Source: Ardenticatenaceae bacterium
GTDB taxonomy: Bacteria > Chloroflexota > Anaerolineae > Promineifilales > Promineifilaceae
Direction: 5' to 3'
Length of the DNA stretch: 17,108 bases
NCBI GenBank assembly: GCA_020634415.1
Contig: JACKBT010000065.1
Location: forward strand, 1 to 17,108
The notes under the pieces are model-generated. The model searched no databases. It was not told where the DNA came from and saw nothing but the letters and a program-made list of their open reading frames with translations. A program made the position numbers and the translations under genes. This document shows, piece after piece, positions 1 to 6,317 of this stretch (position 1 is its first letter; every line of letters starts with the position of its first letter).

Positions 1-1
1 C

Positions 2-919
2 GATGTCGTGGATGAGGCGTTTGTTATCGGCCGTTTGCAGTTCCAAAATCGTCTGCCAATCGGAAAAGTAGTCGTAAATCCACTGGGGCACGGTCATGGC
101 CTTGTGGCGCGGGCCATATTCGCTGCCCTTGCCAAAGTGGCGCGTCAGTTTGGCCTGCACAATCTTCTGGTCGAAGACATCACCAGCGACGGGGATGCCG
201 CCGGTGGACAACACCTGGCGCGTTTTGGGGTTGCCCAGCCGCATCACGGTCACATCCAGCGTACCACCGCCAAAGTCGAAGACGAGGACGTTTTGCTCGT
301 GGTCAATCTCCGTCTCGTAGCTGAAGGCGGCGGCGATGGGTTCGTATTGCAGGTAGACCTTTTCGTAACCGGCGCGGAAGGCGGCTTGCAGCAGCCGCGC
401 CTGGGCCAGATTGTCATGCTCGGGGTCGGTGGCGAAGTGGACGGGACGGCCGAGTACGACCTGGCGCAGTTCGCGCCCCAACTGCTGCTCGGCGCGGATT
501 TTGGTGATGGTCATGTAGAGGGAGATGAGGTCTTCCAGGGCGTAATAATATTGGCCGACGACGGTGCCGGCGTAATCGGCGTTGCGCAGGCCGGTTTTGA
601 TGGAGAGGAAGAGGCGGCCGGGGGAGTAGACGTCTATCCAGGCGTAGGCATCGGTGACGTAGTACATGTCGGCCCCGTACACTTCCAGTTCGCCCAGCCA
701 TACCTTCTGCATTTTGACGGCACGGCCAATGTTTTGCTCGAAATATTGGTCTACCGCGCCGCGCCCGATGCTGATGCTGTGATCGTTGGTGATGTAAAGG
801 GCGGTGCGGGCGACGCGGGGGTTGCGGTTGCTGGGATCGAGGTTGAGGATGTTGACGGAACGGCCGTCGTATACGGCCATGCCTGAGTTGGTTGTGCCAA
901 AATCCATGCCGATGATCAT
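2..919 (-). CDS. YegD-like Hsp70 family protein, 3' end outside window
   Basis: The minus strand reads open for 306 codons from ATG 919 to the window edge with no stop, so the C-terminal part is missing here. The N-terminal phosphate-1 motif MDFGTTNSG (residues 5-13), connect motif EPIAAA (193-198) and phosphate-2 motif VFDFGGGTLDV (213-223) mark the Hsp70/actin ATPase fold. The GRPV (157-160) and GGIPVAGDVFD (240-250) segments resemble YegD-type atypical Hsp70s rather than DnaK; this is a family-level reading by eye. Expected role: a cytosolic ATP-driven chaperone-like protein of unknown client. The start is set by a GGAGG Shine-Dalgarno at about 924-928. The large plus-strand ORF opposite is its shadow. 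A second, truncated copy of this gene start lies at 1728-1781. Confidence 0.9.
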   Translation of the reverse strand, partial: MIIGMDFGTTNSGMAVYDGRSVNILNLDPSNRNPRVARTALYITNDHSISIGRGAVDQYFEQNIGRAVKMQKVWLGELEVYGADMYYVTDAYAWIDVYSPGRLFLSIKTGLRNADYAGTVVGQYYYALEDLISLYMTITKIRAEQQLGRELRQVVLGRPVHFATDPEHDNLAQARLLQAAFRAGYEKVYLQYEPIAAAFSYETEIDHEQNVLVFDFGGGTLDVTVMRLGNPKTRQVLSTGGIPVAGDVFDQKIVQAKLTRHFGKGSEYGPRHKAMTVPQWIYDYFSDWQTILELQTADNKRLIHDI

Positions 920-1061
920 GTTGCCTCCGTTTGTGGCGTAGGGGCGAGGCAATTGGGTGTGAAGGTTGTGCCGCGAGAGTAGAATGTCTCCCAATTGCCT
1001 CGCCCGTACATGGGTTCAGGGCAAACGAATAGTCTAGGGGGGAACGGCCGTTTCGTCAAAT
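866..1061. repeat. Direct repeat copy A: hsp70 start plus upstream hairpin
   Basis: This 196-nt stretch, covering the first 18 codons of the Hsp70 gene, its ribosome binding site and upstream DNA, matches 1728-1920 in the same orientation. The outer parts are near identical (the last 56 nt differ at only about four or five positions) and similarity stops abruptly at 1061/1920. Within it, 942-957 (GGGCGAGGCAATTGGG) and 990-1005 (CCCAATTGCCTCGCCC) form a perfect 16-bp inverted repeat around a 32-nt loop. Confidence 0.9.
942..1005. repeat. 16-bp inverted repeat (hairpin), copy A
   Basis: Perfect arms 942-957 and 990-1005 with a 32-nt loop, sitting 23 bases upstream of the Hsp70 start codon and inside direct repeat copy A. 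The sister hairpin at 1801-1864 has the same arm and loop lengths, but two base pairs of the stem are changed on both sides. There is no T tract, so it is not a typical intrinsic terminator; its function is unknown. Confidence 0.85.
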
Positions 1062-1069
1062 TGTCCTCG

Positions 1070-1098
1070 TTGTTATTTGTTTCGCGCCTCGTTATAAT
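1070..1098 (+). promoter_or_regulatory. Sigma-70-type promoter for leaderless DUF6883 gene
   Basis: A -35 TTGTTA (1070-1075), 17-nt spacer and perfect -10 TATAAT (1093-1098). The ATG at 1106 begins 8 nt after the -10, where transcription would start, so the mRNA is predicted to be leaderless. It begins just after the end of direct repeat copy A. Confidence 0.75.
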
Positions 1099-1105
1099 GG
1101 CATCC

Positions 1106-1435
1106 ATGTCCAAGCTGCCACCCGATACCATCATTGCCCCAGCCAAATTAAGGGATTACTTGCTGGTTTGGCGAGGTAAAGATGATAAGTCAAAATGGTT
1201 GGCAACGGCTGGTTATACGGTCAATAATTGGATTCAATTACAGCAAGACTTACGAGCGCAAATTTTACCGCTTGAAGCTGCGTTTGTTGAAGAAACGCGA
1301 TTTGGACAGATGTTTGAGATAAAAGGGGCTTTGACGGGACCAAATGGAAAACAGCTATTCTTGCGTAGCTTCTGGTTGTTAGAGAGCGATACTGAGCAAA
1401 CGAAATTTATCACGCTTTACCCAGATAGGGAATGA
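1106..1435 (+). CDS. DUF6883-like small protein
   Basis: 109 residues from ATG 1106 (MSKLPPDTII...). The central GxLTGPNGKQ segment (residues about 74-83), an aromatic FWLLES strand and the C-terminal FITLYP match my recollection of DUF6883, a family of small proteins of unknown activity. The start is chosen because the perfect -10 TATAAT at 1093-1098 puts the transcription start on this ATG; an in-frame ATG at 1097 overlaps the -10, and the longer ORF from 995 runs through the hairpin repeat. The stop codon overlaps the next ATG (ATGA, 1432-1435), giving tight coupling to the DUF4926-like gene. This pairing of two small coupled genes resembles a toxin-antitoxin or immunity-type cassette, but no activity can be read from sequence. 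Base use is more AT-rich than the neighbouring Hsp70 gene. Confidence 0.75.
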   Translation: MSKLPPDTIIAPAKLRDYLLVWRGKDDKSKWLATAGYTVNNWIQLQQDLRAQILPLEAAFVEETRFGQMFEIKGALTGPNGKQLFLRSFWLLESDTEQTKFITLYPDRE

Positions 1436-1686
1436 ATGAAATGACCTTTACACTATTTGAACAGGTAGCCTTAACAAGAGATATACTGGAAAAAAACTTG
1501 CGGCGTGGAGATGTAGCTACTATCGTTGAGTATCACCCGATGCGAGAGGGAGAGGATGGGTATTCATTGGAACTGTTTAATGGTATTGGTGAGACAATTG
1601 CTGTAATTACCGTACCCGAATCAGCTATTCAGCCTCTTTCGGCCGATACGATCTTGCATGTCCGCGACTTGAAAGTGCCGGCATAG
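1432..1686 (+). CDS. DUF4926-like small protein
   Basis: 84 residues, starting by ATGA overlap with the stop of the DUF6883-like gene. The pattern FEQVALTRDILEKNLRRGDVATIVEY, then a G-E-T-I-A-V strand and IQPLSAD, fits the DUF4926 family, whose members are short beta-rich proteins often encoded next to DUF6883 genes (family knowledge recalled, not searched). The likely role is as partner, perhaps antidote, of the upstream protein; this is inference. There is no Shine-Dalgarno of its own that stands out, consistent with translational coupling. The gene ends only about 40 nt before the hsp70 relic. Confidence 0.7.
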   Translation: MNEMTFTLFEQVALTRDILEKNLRRGDVATIVEYHPMREGEDGYSLELFNGIGETIAVITVPESAIQPLSADTILHVRDLKVPA

Positions 1687-1727
1687 CTACCCCATCTATT
1701 CCTGTTCTCCAACCTGTTATCGCCCTC

Positions 1728-1781
1728 GTCGTACACGGCCATCCCCGAATTGGTTGTGCCAAAATCCATGCCGATGATCAT
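1728..1781 (-). pseudogene. Truncated hsp70 5' end (18 codons)
   Basis: The minus strand carries a Shine-Dalgarno (GGAGG), an ATG at 1781 and 18 codons encoding MIIGMDFGTTNSGMAVYD, identical in protein to the start of the Hsp70 gene at 919, after which similarity ends and the frame continues as unrelated sequence. All four codon differences from the intact copy (Asn, Ser, Gly and Val codons) are synonymous. The fragment therefore came from a gene that had diverged under purifying selection before it was cut off, not from a very recent copy. Confidence 0.85.
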
Positions 1782-1800
1782 AGAGCCTCCTATGGGGTAG

Positions 1801-1864
1801 GGGCGAGGCATCTGGGTGAGAAGGCTAAACAGTGGAAGGAGTTTGCACCCCAGATGCCTCGCCC
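1801..1864. repeat. 16-bp inverted repeat (hairpin), copy B
   Basis: Arms GGGCGAGGCATCTGGG (1801-1816) and CCCAGATGCCTCGCCC (1849-1864) pair perfectly around a 32-nt loop. Compared with copy A, two stem positions are changed with matching changes on the other arm, while the loop has largely diverged at constant length. Confidence 0.85.
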
Positions 1865-2000
1865 GTACATGGGTGCAGGGCAAACGGGTAGTCTAGGGGG
1901 GAACGGCTGTTTCGTCAAATGGATTTTTGCAAGTGAAATACAAATCTGCTTCTGGAAATTTGTTGTGATCGGCTGATATTTAAAGCAACCCAAAATATCA

Positions 2001-2009
2001 TGCTATAAT
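2001..2009 (+). promoter_or_regulatory. Extended -10 promoter
   Basis: TGCTATAAT: a TG dinucleotide one base before a perfect TATAAT (2004-2009), about 80 nt upstream of the gene at 2091. No convincing -35 is seen at 16-18 nt, consistent with an extended -10 promoter. Confidence 0.5.
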
Positions 2010-2090
2010 TTGATTATCCAAACATTCAGTAACCAAAGTAATGAAAGTGTATAGCTTCTCACAAAACTGTAAATTAAGTTGGAAAATCCG

Positions 2091-2996
2091 ATGATACTAC
2101 AAGCCATAAAACATCTACAATTGACTCTTTCACCATTTGAATATGTACAAGTGTTGGATGAGGAAAAGGCAGGATACTGGGAAAAGTGGACAGTTTATTG
2201 GGATCGACTACCTACCTATCTCGTTTCTCGCTGTCCTTTGTGTGAGGCAAGATATACCAGTAAGATCGACCCTCATAGTTTAATGGGTTGGAGTGCGACT
2301 TCACATGAGGGTCAAAGTGGTTTCTACACATCCAAGCATGAACACGTTGGTTGTGGTCATCGTATGCGTGTACAAATGTTTGTGAATCAAGAAGGAAATA
2401 TTCCATCAGAGATGTGGAATAACCGCAATGAAATGTTTGTGCCATTTGTAATACCCTGGCTAGTACCTGATGACATCCCATCTGTAGCAGTCATCCACAG
2501 TTTTACAATATGTCGTATTGAAGACGAGATCGGGCGTGTTTATGACTATAAAACGAATTCTTTTAGAAAACCTCTAGCAACCATTGAAGCCGTTTTATCA
2601 CAGGAACATAGTCGTCGAGAAGCAAGGAACATTGAGAAACGGTCAATGGAAGATACTATTGCCCTAGAAAAAGCCAAATTCGTACCACGTTATACAGCTT
2701 ATGCGATGGTATATTATGCAGAAGACTCAGAAACCATCATACGACGGCGGATTCAATCTGAGCTAGCAGGGACAAGTGATCCAGAATATTGGCCATGGGT
2801 TATGCCAGCTCAAGGATGGCTATCGGCAGATGAAGTCCATGATCTGCCATATTGGGTCAAGCGTGGCAAATTGCAATGGCTAGATTTGGATTCTTCCGAG
2901 TTGTTTTTGAAGGCTGACCCAGTGGAAGATTTTCCATATACCAATATTTATAGAGAATTAACAGTGCAAGTAGGTCGTGGGTGGATACAAAGATAG
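2091..2996 (+). CDS. Unknown protein with possible zinc site
   Basis: 301 residues from ATG 2091, or 305 from an in-frame TTG at 2079; the ATG is preferred because a purine-rich GGAAAA lies just before it. I do not recognise the family. Residues 48-51 (CPLC) together with 83-90 (HEHVGCGH) could form a zinc-binding site of the ribbon or treble-clef kind. The middle (about 180-215) is charged and helical (EHSRREARNIEKRSMEDTIALEK), and the C-terminal third is rich in Trp and Tyr. No signal peptide or membrane segment is visible, so it is probably cytosolic. The gene is visibly AT-rich, lacks the ACGGCCGT palindrome common elsewhere, and has no operon partner, all compatible with recent acquisition. 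Confidence 0.7.
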   Translation: MILQAIKHLQLTLSPFEYVQVLDEEKAGYWEKWTVYWDRLPTYLVSRCPLCEARYTSKIDPHSLMGWSATSHEGQSGFYTSKHEHVGCGHRMRVQMFVNQEGNIPSEMWNNRNEMFVPFVIPWLVPDDIPSVAVIHSFTICRIEDEIGRVYDYKTNSFRKPLATIEAVLSQEHSRREARNIEKRSMEDTIALEKAKFVPRYTAYAMVYYAEDSETIIRRRIQSELAGTSDPEYWPWVMPAQGWLSADEVHDLPYWVKRGKLQWLDLDSSELFLKADPVEDFPYTNIYRELTVQVGRGWIQR

Positions 2997-3205
2997 TTCT
3001 TCCCTGATATTTGGTGGCGGATGTTATTCTGATGCTGAAAGAGGTGCTTATACTAAATTTTGTTATGGTGTAGCAAAGGTCATTTTACCATTGCGTGACA
3101 CTCTCCCATCACCTCTATCTACAGGCATATGCCTAGTGAGTTGTGTGAAATTTCCAGTCGGGGCTGGTTTGGAGGGGAATGATGGATTTGGGGTGAGGTG
3201 GGAGG

Positions 3206-3262
3206 GGGGGAACGGCCGTTTCCTACCCCCAACTTCATTTTGCCAAAGACGGCCGTTCCCCC
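3206..3262. repeat. Inverted repeat carrying two ACGGCCGT palindromes
   Basis: GGGGGAACGGCCGT (3206-3219) and ACGGCCGTTCCCCC (3249-3262) are 14-bp perfect arms around 29 nt. The right arm encodes part of the C-terminal tail of the GNAT protein, and its stop codon is in the loop. It may end transcription of the two convergent genes on either side. The rest of 2997-3234 holds no gene that I can support. Confidence 0.7.
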
Positions 3263-3753
3263 ACAAACTTATAACACGCCATCCCAAAATACTCCGCCTC
3301 CTCTGCAAACTGCAAGCCAATTTTGCGTAACACCCGCTGCGATGCCAGATTCTCGGGATGAACAATGCCGATAATGGTAGACAATCCTAACTCATCAAAG
3401 CCAAACTGCATGGCAGATCGTCCCGCTTCCGTGGCAAGCCCCTGGCCCCAATAAGCACGATCCAGAATAAAATCCACTTCCACTTCGGCCGTTTCCGCAA
3501 TGTAGGACAATCCACAGCGGCCCAGCAGGGCGTTTGTCTCCTTGTGGGCCAGCGCCCACAAACCATAACCCCTCTCTTGCCAATGGTTGAGTATCCACTG
3601 GATCATCCGCTCCACCCCAGCCAGCGACGGGGCCTGCGTGGTGGGAAAGTAACGCAAAACATCCTTGCCGCTCAGGATTTGGTGCATGGCGGGGATGTCG
3701 GTGAGGGTAAACGGCCGTAAATACAATCGTTCAGTTGTTATCGTTGGTATCAT
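3235..3753 (-). CDS. GNAT-family N-acetyltransferase (RimJ/RimL-like)
   Basis: 172 residues. The N-terminus ITTERLYLRPFTLTDIPAM is the typical first strand and helix of the RimJ/RimL-type GNAT family, and LDRAYWGQGLATEA (about 97-110) carries the acetyl-CoA pyrophosphate-binding WGQGLA. The later HPENLASQRVLRKIGL (132-147) is the conserved asparagine/C-terminal helix region. Expected reaction: transfer of acetyl from acetyl-CoA to an amine; the substrate cannot be read (ribosomal protein N-termini, antibiotics and small amines are all known in the family). The start ATG lies 6 nt after a perfect -10 TATAAT with no Shine-Dalgarno, so the mRNA is probably leaderless. The last codons fall in the inverted repeat 3206-3262. 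Confidence 0.88.
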   Translation of the reverse strand: MIPTITTERLYLRPFTLTDIPAMHQILSGKDVLRYFPTTQAPSLAGVERMIQWILNHWQERGYGLWALAHKETNALLGRCGLSYIAETAEVEVDFILDRAYWGQGLATEAGRSAMQFGFDELGLSTIIGIVHPENLASQRVLRKIGLQFAEEAEYFGMACYKFVGERPSLAK

Positions 3754-3759
3754 GCGTCC

Positions 3760-3765
3760 ATTATA
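3760..3765 (-). promoter_or_regulatory. -10 element of GNAT gene, probable leaderless start
   Basis: The minus strand reads TATAATGGACGCATG: a perfect -10 hexamer ending 6 nt before the start codon, like the promoters at 1093 and 17022, which also continue TATAATGG. The spacer just upstream is built of a 7-bp tandem repeat (TTTTAGG on the minus strand, about 3766-3782), and no good -35 is present. Confidence 0.5.
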
Positions 3766-3866
3766 AAACCTAAAACCTAAAACGTAAGCAGACCAATGAC
3801 ATTTTACGCTTTACGCTCCTTCCAAACCATGCTACGCTTGCCCCACTTTTACTGGAGAGGTTTACA

Positions 3867-4658
3867 ATGAGTGATTTGATTCTGACCCAACAAAATGGCT
3901 CTGTTTTGGAGATAATCTTCAACCGCCCCGACAAGCGAAACGCCATCAACCGCGAGTTGTACTTGCAGTTTGATGCCGCCGTCGCCACCGCCAATCGCAC
4001 CCCCGACCTTCGCGCCGTCATCATTCGCGGCGAAGGCAAAGTCTTTTCGGCCGGGATTGATGTCACCTCCTTCATGGGCATGGCCGACCACTATGGCCCA
4101 CAGTGGCAGCAGCGTATGCGCCGCATTACCGATGATTTTCAGGGCGTGCTGACGCGGCTGGAGCGGCTGGAACTGCCCACCATTGCCCTGCTGCATGGCT
4201 ACTGCGTGGGGCTGGCGATGGAACTGGCCCTGGCCTGCGACATCCGCATTGCCGCCACCGGCACACAGATGGGGCTGCCCGAAACGCGCCTGGGCATGAT
4301 CCCCGACGTGGGCGGCACCACCCGCCTGATGCGGCTGGTTGGCCCGGCGCGGGCCAAAGAACTGATTTTCACGGGCAAGCAGATTGATGTTTCCCTGGCC
4401 GAACAGTGGGGCATCGTCAATTATGTGGTTCCCGCCGAGGAATTGATGAGCAAGGCGGAGGAACTGATTGGCGAAATCTCGCAGGCCGCACCGTTAGCAG
4501 TGGGCATGGCCAAGCGGGTCATTGATGGCCTGACCGACATTGATCGCGGCTTGATGTTGGAAGGCTGGGCGCAAAGCCAGTTGTTCCAGACGGAGGATTT
4601 TATGGAGGGTGTGCAAAGTTTTATGATGCGGAAGCCGCCGCAGTTTAAGGGGAAGTAG
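3867..4658 (+). CDS. Enoyl-CoA hydratase/isomerase (crotonase) family
   Basis: 263 residues, close to the usual crotonase length of about 260. GKVFSAGIDVTSF (57-69) is the first oxyanion-hole and acyl-CoA binding segment. HGYCVGLAMELALACD (110-125) supplies the second oxyanion-hole loop and Glu119, and MGLPETRLGMIPDVGGTTRL (135-154) supplies Glu139; these align with the two catalytic glutamates of mitochondrial enoyl-CoA hydratase. With both present, hydration of trans-2-enoyl-CoA is the most likely reaction, though isomerase or related acyl-CoA activities cannot be excluded. The start ATG follows a GGAGAGG ribosome binding site. The gene stands alone, GC-rich, with a long hairpin just after it. 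Confidence 0.92.
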   Translation: MSDLILTQQNGSVLEIIFNRPDKRNAINRELYLQFDAAVATANRTPDLRAVIIRGEGKVFSAGIDVTSFMGMADHYGPQWQQRMRRITDDFQGVLTRLERLELPTIALLHGYCVGLAMELALACDIRIAATGTQMGLPETRLGMIPDVGGTTRLMRLVGPARAKELIFTGKQIDVSLAEQWGIVNYVVPAEELMSKAEELIGEISQAAPLAVGMAKRVIDGLTDIDRGLMLEGWAQSQLFQTEDFMEGVQSFMMRKPPQFKGK

Positions 4659-4682
4659 GGGGACTATACTCAACGCGGTTAC

Positions 4683-4777
4683 AAATTGACATTCTGAAAA
4701 AGGAGATTGGAGACTAGAGACTAGAGATTGACCAGTCTCCAGTCTCTAGTCTCTAATCTCCAAGAAAATGTCAGTTT
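4683..4777. repeat. Long imperfect palindrome after crotonase gene
   Basis: Inner arms 4702-4729 and 4734-4761 are 28 nt each with three mismatches (all G-U compatible in one transcript) around a 4-nt loop. An outer pairing of 4683-4693 with 4767-4777 extends it to about 95 bp. The arms are themselves built from tandem GAGACTA/GAGATTG units. It lies between convergent genes and may stop transcription from both sides, although a clear T tract is lacking. Confidence 0.8.
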
Positions 4778-4808
4778 ATGGCCTTTAACAGTATATATTG
4801 GTGTATTA

Positions 4809-4851
4809 GTGTAGTGGTGTATTAAACAGGTATACCAATATACCACTACAC
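4809..4851. repeat. AT-rich hairpin overlapping end of CopD-like gene
   Basis: GTGTAGTGGTGTATT (4809-4823) pairs with 4837-4851 with one mismatch. Flanking short units (GGTGTATT, GGTATA) are repeated in tandem. It ends 5 nt before the stop codon of the CopD-like gene at 4856. Confidence 0.65.
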
Positions 4852-4855
4852 CACT

Positions 4856-5350
4856 TTAGACGGCCGTTGCCACCGCCGTACAAAACAAAACGGCCGTTGC
4901 GCACAGCAAATTCAACCGTAGCAGCCGAACCTCTTTTTGTTGCAGTTCATTTTGGGTGGAGACGGCCGTTTTAGGGCGGCTCTCAGCTAACAGCCGTGCT
5001 CGCTCAATGGCGGGATAGAGCGAGAACTGCACATAAGCCGTCAACACAACCATGCCGCCAAAAGCAATGTGCTTAATCAAAATGGCCCAGGCCCACACCC
5101 CGTCCATCACCAAAAAACCACTGTAATTCTCATCGTTGGTCATTTGGATAAAACCCGTAATCAGCAGCAAAACCAGACTAAGATTGACATAAGGCAAAAA
5201 CTTTTGCTGCAAAGTAAGCCATTGATTGCTGGCCAAAGACCCTTTGTTAAGCGCAGGCCAGGCCACCAAAGCCATTAGCGCCATACCACCCAGCCAAACG
5301 GCCGTTGCCAGCAAATGAACCCAGTAAGAAAAAACTAATATCCAAAACAT
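4856..5350 (-). CDS. CopD-like integral membrane protein
   Basis: 164 residues with four predicted membrane segments: about 7-34 (with His12), 52-71, 85-113 (with His94) and 143-164. WVHLLATAVWLGGMALMAL and HIAFGGMVVLTAYVQFSLYPAIER resemble the CopD/copper-resistance D domain family, in which conserved histidines in membrane helices are thought to bind copper or heme; assignment to copper transport is not certain. The gene follows the 51-residue membrane protein with only 9 nt between them and has a poor ribosome binding site of its own, so it is probably translated from the same mRNA. It contains four copies of ACGGCCGT, encoding Thr-Ala-Val three times, including the last codons. Confidence 0.78.
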   Translation of the reverse strand: MFWILVFSYWVHLLATAVWLGGMALMALVAWPALNKGSLASNQWLTLQQKFLPYVNLSLVLLLITGFIQMTNDENYSGFLVMDGVWAWAILIKHIAFGGMVVLTAYVQFSLYPAIERARLLAESRPKTAVSTQNELQQKEVRLLRLNLLCATAVLFCTAVATAV

Positions 5351-5359
5351 GTCACAAGT

Positions 5360-5515
5360 TTACGCCTTTCTATGATGAACGAAAAACAGTACCAAAGCCA
5401 TAACAGCAGCCAGAAAGCCAATACTCCAAAAAACAAGTGCCAGGGAACCACTGCCTGATATAAGCAGAGCCGACGCGGCACTGATGAAACATAGAGCAAC
5501 AATATATTTTTTCAT
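5360..5515 (-). CDS. Small two-helix membrane protein
   Basis: 51 residues from ATG 5515 (MKKYIVALCF...), chosen over the longer frame because GGGAG sits about 8 nt upstream and the longer N-terminus is charged, translated from hairpin DNA. Two hydrophobic stretches (YIVALCFISAASALLI and LALVFWSIGFLAAVMALVLFF) suggest two membrane helices, with a short basic tail HHRKA. I do not recognise a family. It is the first gene of a probable two-gene unit with the CopD-like protein. Confidence 0.6.
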   Translation of the reverse strand: MKKYIVALCFISAASALLISGSGSLALVFWSIGFLAAVMALVLFFVHHRKA

Positions 5516-5536
5516 AGCTATCTCCCGTCTGGAATA

Positions 5537-5574
5537 ATAACCTCGCACAGGTTTTTACACTCGTGCGAGGTTAT
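5537..5574 (-). terminator. Hairpin terminator after HEAT-repeat gene
   Basis: ATAACCTCGCAC (5537-5548) and GTGCGAGGTTAT (5563-5574) form a perfect 12-bp stem around 14 nt, 4 nt after the HEAT-repeat stop on the minus strand. The following tract is only weakly T-rich (ATTATTCC), so efficiency is uncertain. It also forms the start of the leader of the next gene. Confidence 0.6.
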
Positions 5575-5578
5575 CTCA

Positions 5579-6088
5579 TTACGAATGATATTTCAGTGCC
5601 TTGACCGCATTGCGCCGTATATTGGGATTATTGTCATGTGCTGCAATATGCTGTAAAGCGGCTTGAATACGGGGGTCAGGTGAATGAAAGGCAAACGTGC
5701 CGACCATTTTGTCGCGCACTTTGTCACTGGGATCGTGTAAAGCCGCATCCACTAACAATTCAACCGAATCTATGGGCAGAGGGCAGCTTTTACACCGTTC
5801 GCAAGCCAGACCGTGCAAGGCTTCGGCGCGAACACGGGGAACTTCATCAGTAGATAATGTAACTAAGATGTCGAAACAGCGATCGTCATCCAGATGATCG
5901 GCTAAGTGAGCGCACTCGAAGCGAACACGGGGATTGGGATGTGTCATACCGTCTCTTAACTGCGCTATGATTTCGTTGGTAATTTCCACGCGGTCGCGTA
6001 TGCGTGTGGGCATGGAGAGGAGGGGGGCAACGGCCGTATGTCTCATCGCCCATTCTTGTAAGGATTCAAAACGTACAGAGTAGTTCAT
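5579..6088 (-). CDS. HEAT-repeat protein
   Basis: 169 residues from ATG 6088 (MNYSVRFESL...), set by GGAG 7 nt upstream; a longer frame reads into the terminator and is rejected. Residues about 48-169 consist of roughly three HEAT-like helical pairs with the recurring signature HPNPRVRFECAHLA / TDEVPRVRAEALHGLA / DPSDKVRDKMVGTFA / DNNPNIRRNAVKAL, typical of protein-protein interaction scaffolds. A Cys-x2-Cys-x2-Cys group (96, 99, 102) sits between repeats and could bind a metal or be redox active. The partner is unknown. The intrinsic terminator at 6111-6132 lies just upstream, so expression needs either readthrough or a promoter in the 22 nt between. A decayed copy of its 5' end lies at 6489-6546. 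Confidence 0.8.
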   Translation of the reverse strand: MNYSVRFESLQEWAMRHTAVAPLLSMPTRIRDRVEITNEIIAQLRDGMTHPNPRVRFECAHLADHLDDDRCFDILVTLSTDEVPRVRAEALHGLACERCKSCPLPIDSVELLVDAALHDPSDKVRDKMVGTFAFHSPDPRIQAALQHIAAHDNNPNIRRNAVKALKYHS

Positions 6089-6110
6089 GTCAAAGCTCCA
6101 TAAAATAAAA

Positions 6111-6132
6111 AGCCTTCCCACGTGGGAAGGCT
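6111..6132 (-). terminator. Intrinsic terminator before HEAT-repeat gene
   Basis: On the minus strand AGCCTTCCC-ACGT-GGGAAGGCT is followed by TTTTTATTTT: a perfect 9-bp stem, tetraloop and U tract. It ends transcription from the 49-residue ORF upstream or acts as an attenuator of the HEAT-repeat gene. A sister terminator is at 6551-6572. Confidence 0.88.
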
Positions 6133-6161
6133 GCTAATGCCAACATAACACCTCGCCACAG

Positions 6162-6311
6162 TTACGAGATGCTTTTTCCCACAAAGCAATTATTGGCTGC
6201 GCCAATTGGTGCAGCATTTGCTGCTGCCGCTGCTGCGGTTGGGGTGGCTATGAAGCCAGCACCAAGACGATGCTGAATCACATGCTGCCGAATGAGGTAG
6301 AACTTAAACAT
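6162..6311 (-). CDS. Leaderless 49-residue Ala-rich peptide
   Basis: An uninterrupted 50-codon frame starts at ATG 6311, exactly 6 nt after a perfect -10 TATAAT (6318-6323) with TTGAAC at -35 and a 17-nt spacer, and ends at TAA 6162 about 30 nt before a perfect intrinsic terminator. The peptide has a basic, hydrophobic N-terminus (MFKFYLIRQHVIQHRL), then GAGFIATPT, six consecutive Ala codons, and NAAPIGAANNCFVGKSIS with a single Cys. There is no obvious signal peptide. The promoter-ORF-terminator order supports a real small gene. Alternatives are a leader peptide whose six-Ala run controls the terminator, or a chance ORF in a small RNA gene. No homologue is recognised. Confidence 0.5.
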   Translation of the reverse strand: MFKFYLIRQHVIQHRLGAGFIATPTAAAAAANAAPIGAANNCFVGKSIS

Positions 6312-6317
6312 GAGGCT

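Larger units (their letters stand above)
1728..1920. repeat. Direct repeat copy B: hsp70 relic plus hairpin
   Basis: Second copy of the 866-1061 unit in the same orientation, with the truncated hsp70 start, the hairpin 1801-1864 and the GTACATGGGTGCAGGG...GGGGGGAACGGC tail. It fills most of the otherwise gene-free stretch 1687-2090. Together with copy A it brackets the DUF6883/DUF4926 cassette. Confidence 0.9.

Noticed and set aside
8..886. Long plus-strand ORF of 292 codons
   Set aside because: It is the exact opposite strand of the Hsp70 gene, whose ATPase motifs and ribosome binding site are unmistakable; the plus frame shows no recognisable protein features.
916..1146. Minus-strand ORF upstream of hsp70 (and its relative at 1790-1993) containing CPEPMYGRGNW/CPAPMYGRGIW
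   Set aside because: Both are translations of the duplicated hairpin repeat; the similarity comes from the repeat, not from a conserved protein.
2977..3330. Plus-strand ORF after the zinc-site gene
   Set aside because: It runs through intergenic DNA, the inverted repeat and into the antisense of the GNAT gene, with no homology or ribosome binding site.
4702..4761. Repeated GAGACTAGAGACT units as a possible CRISPR fragment
   Set aside because: Units are contiguous, without spacers, and form one hairpin; no cas genes are present.
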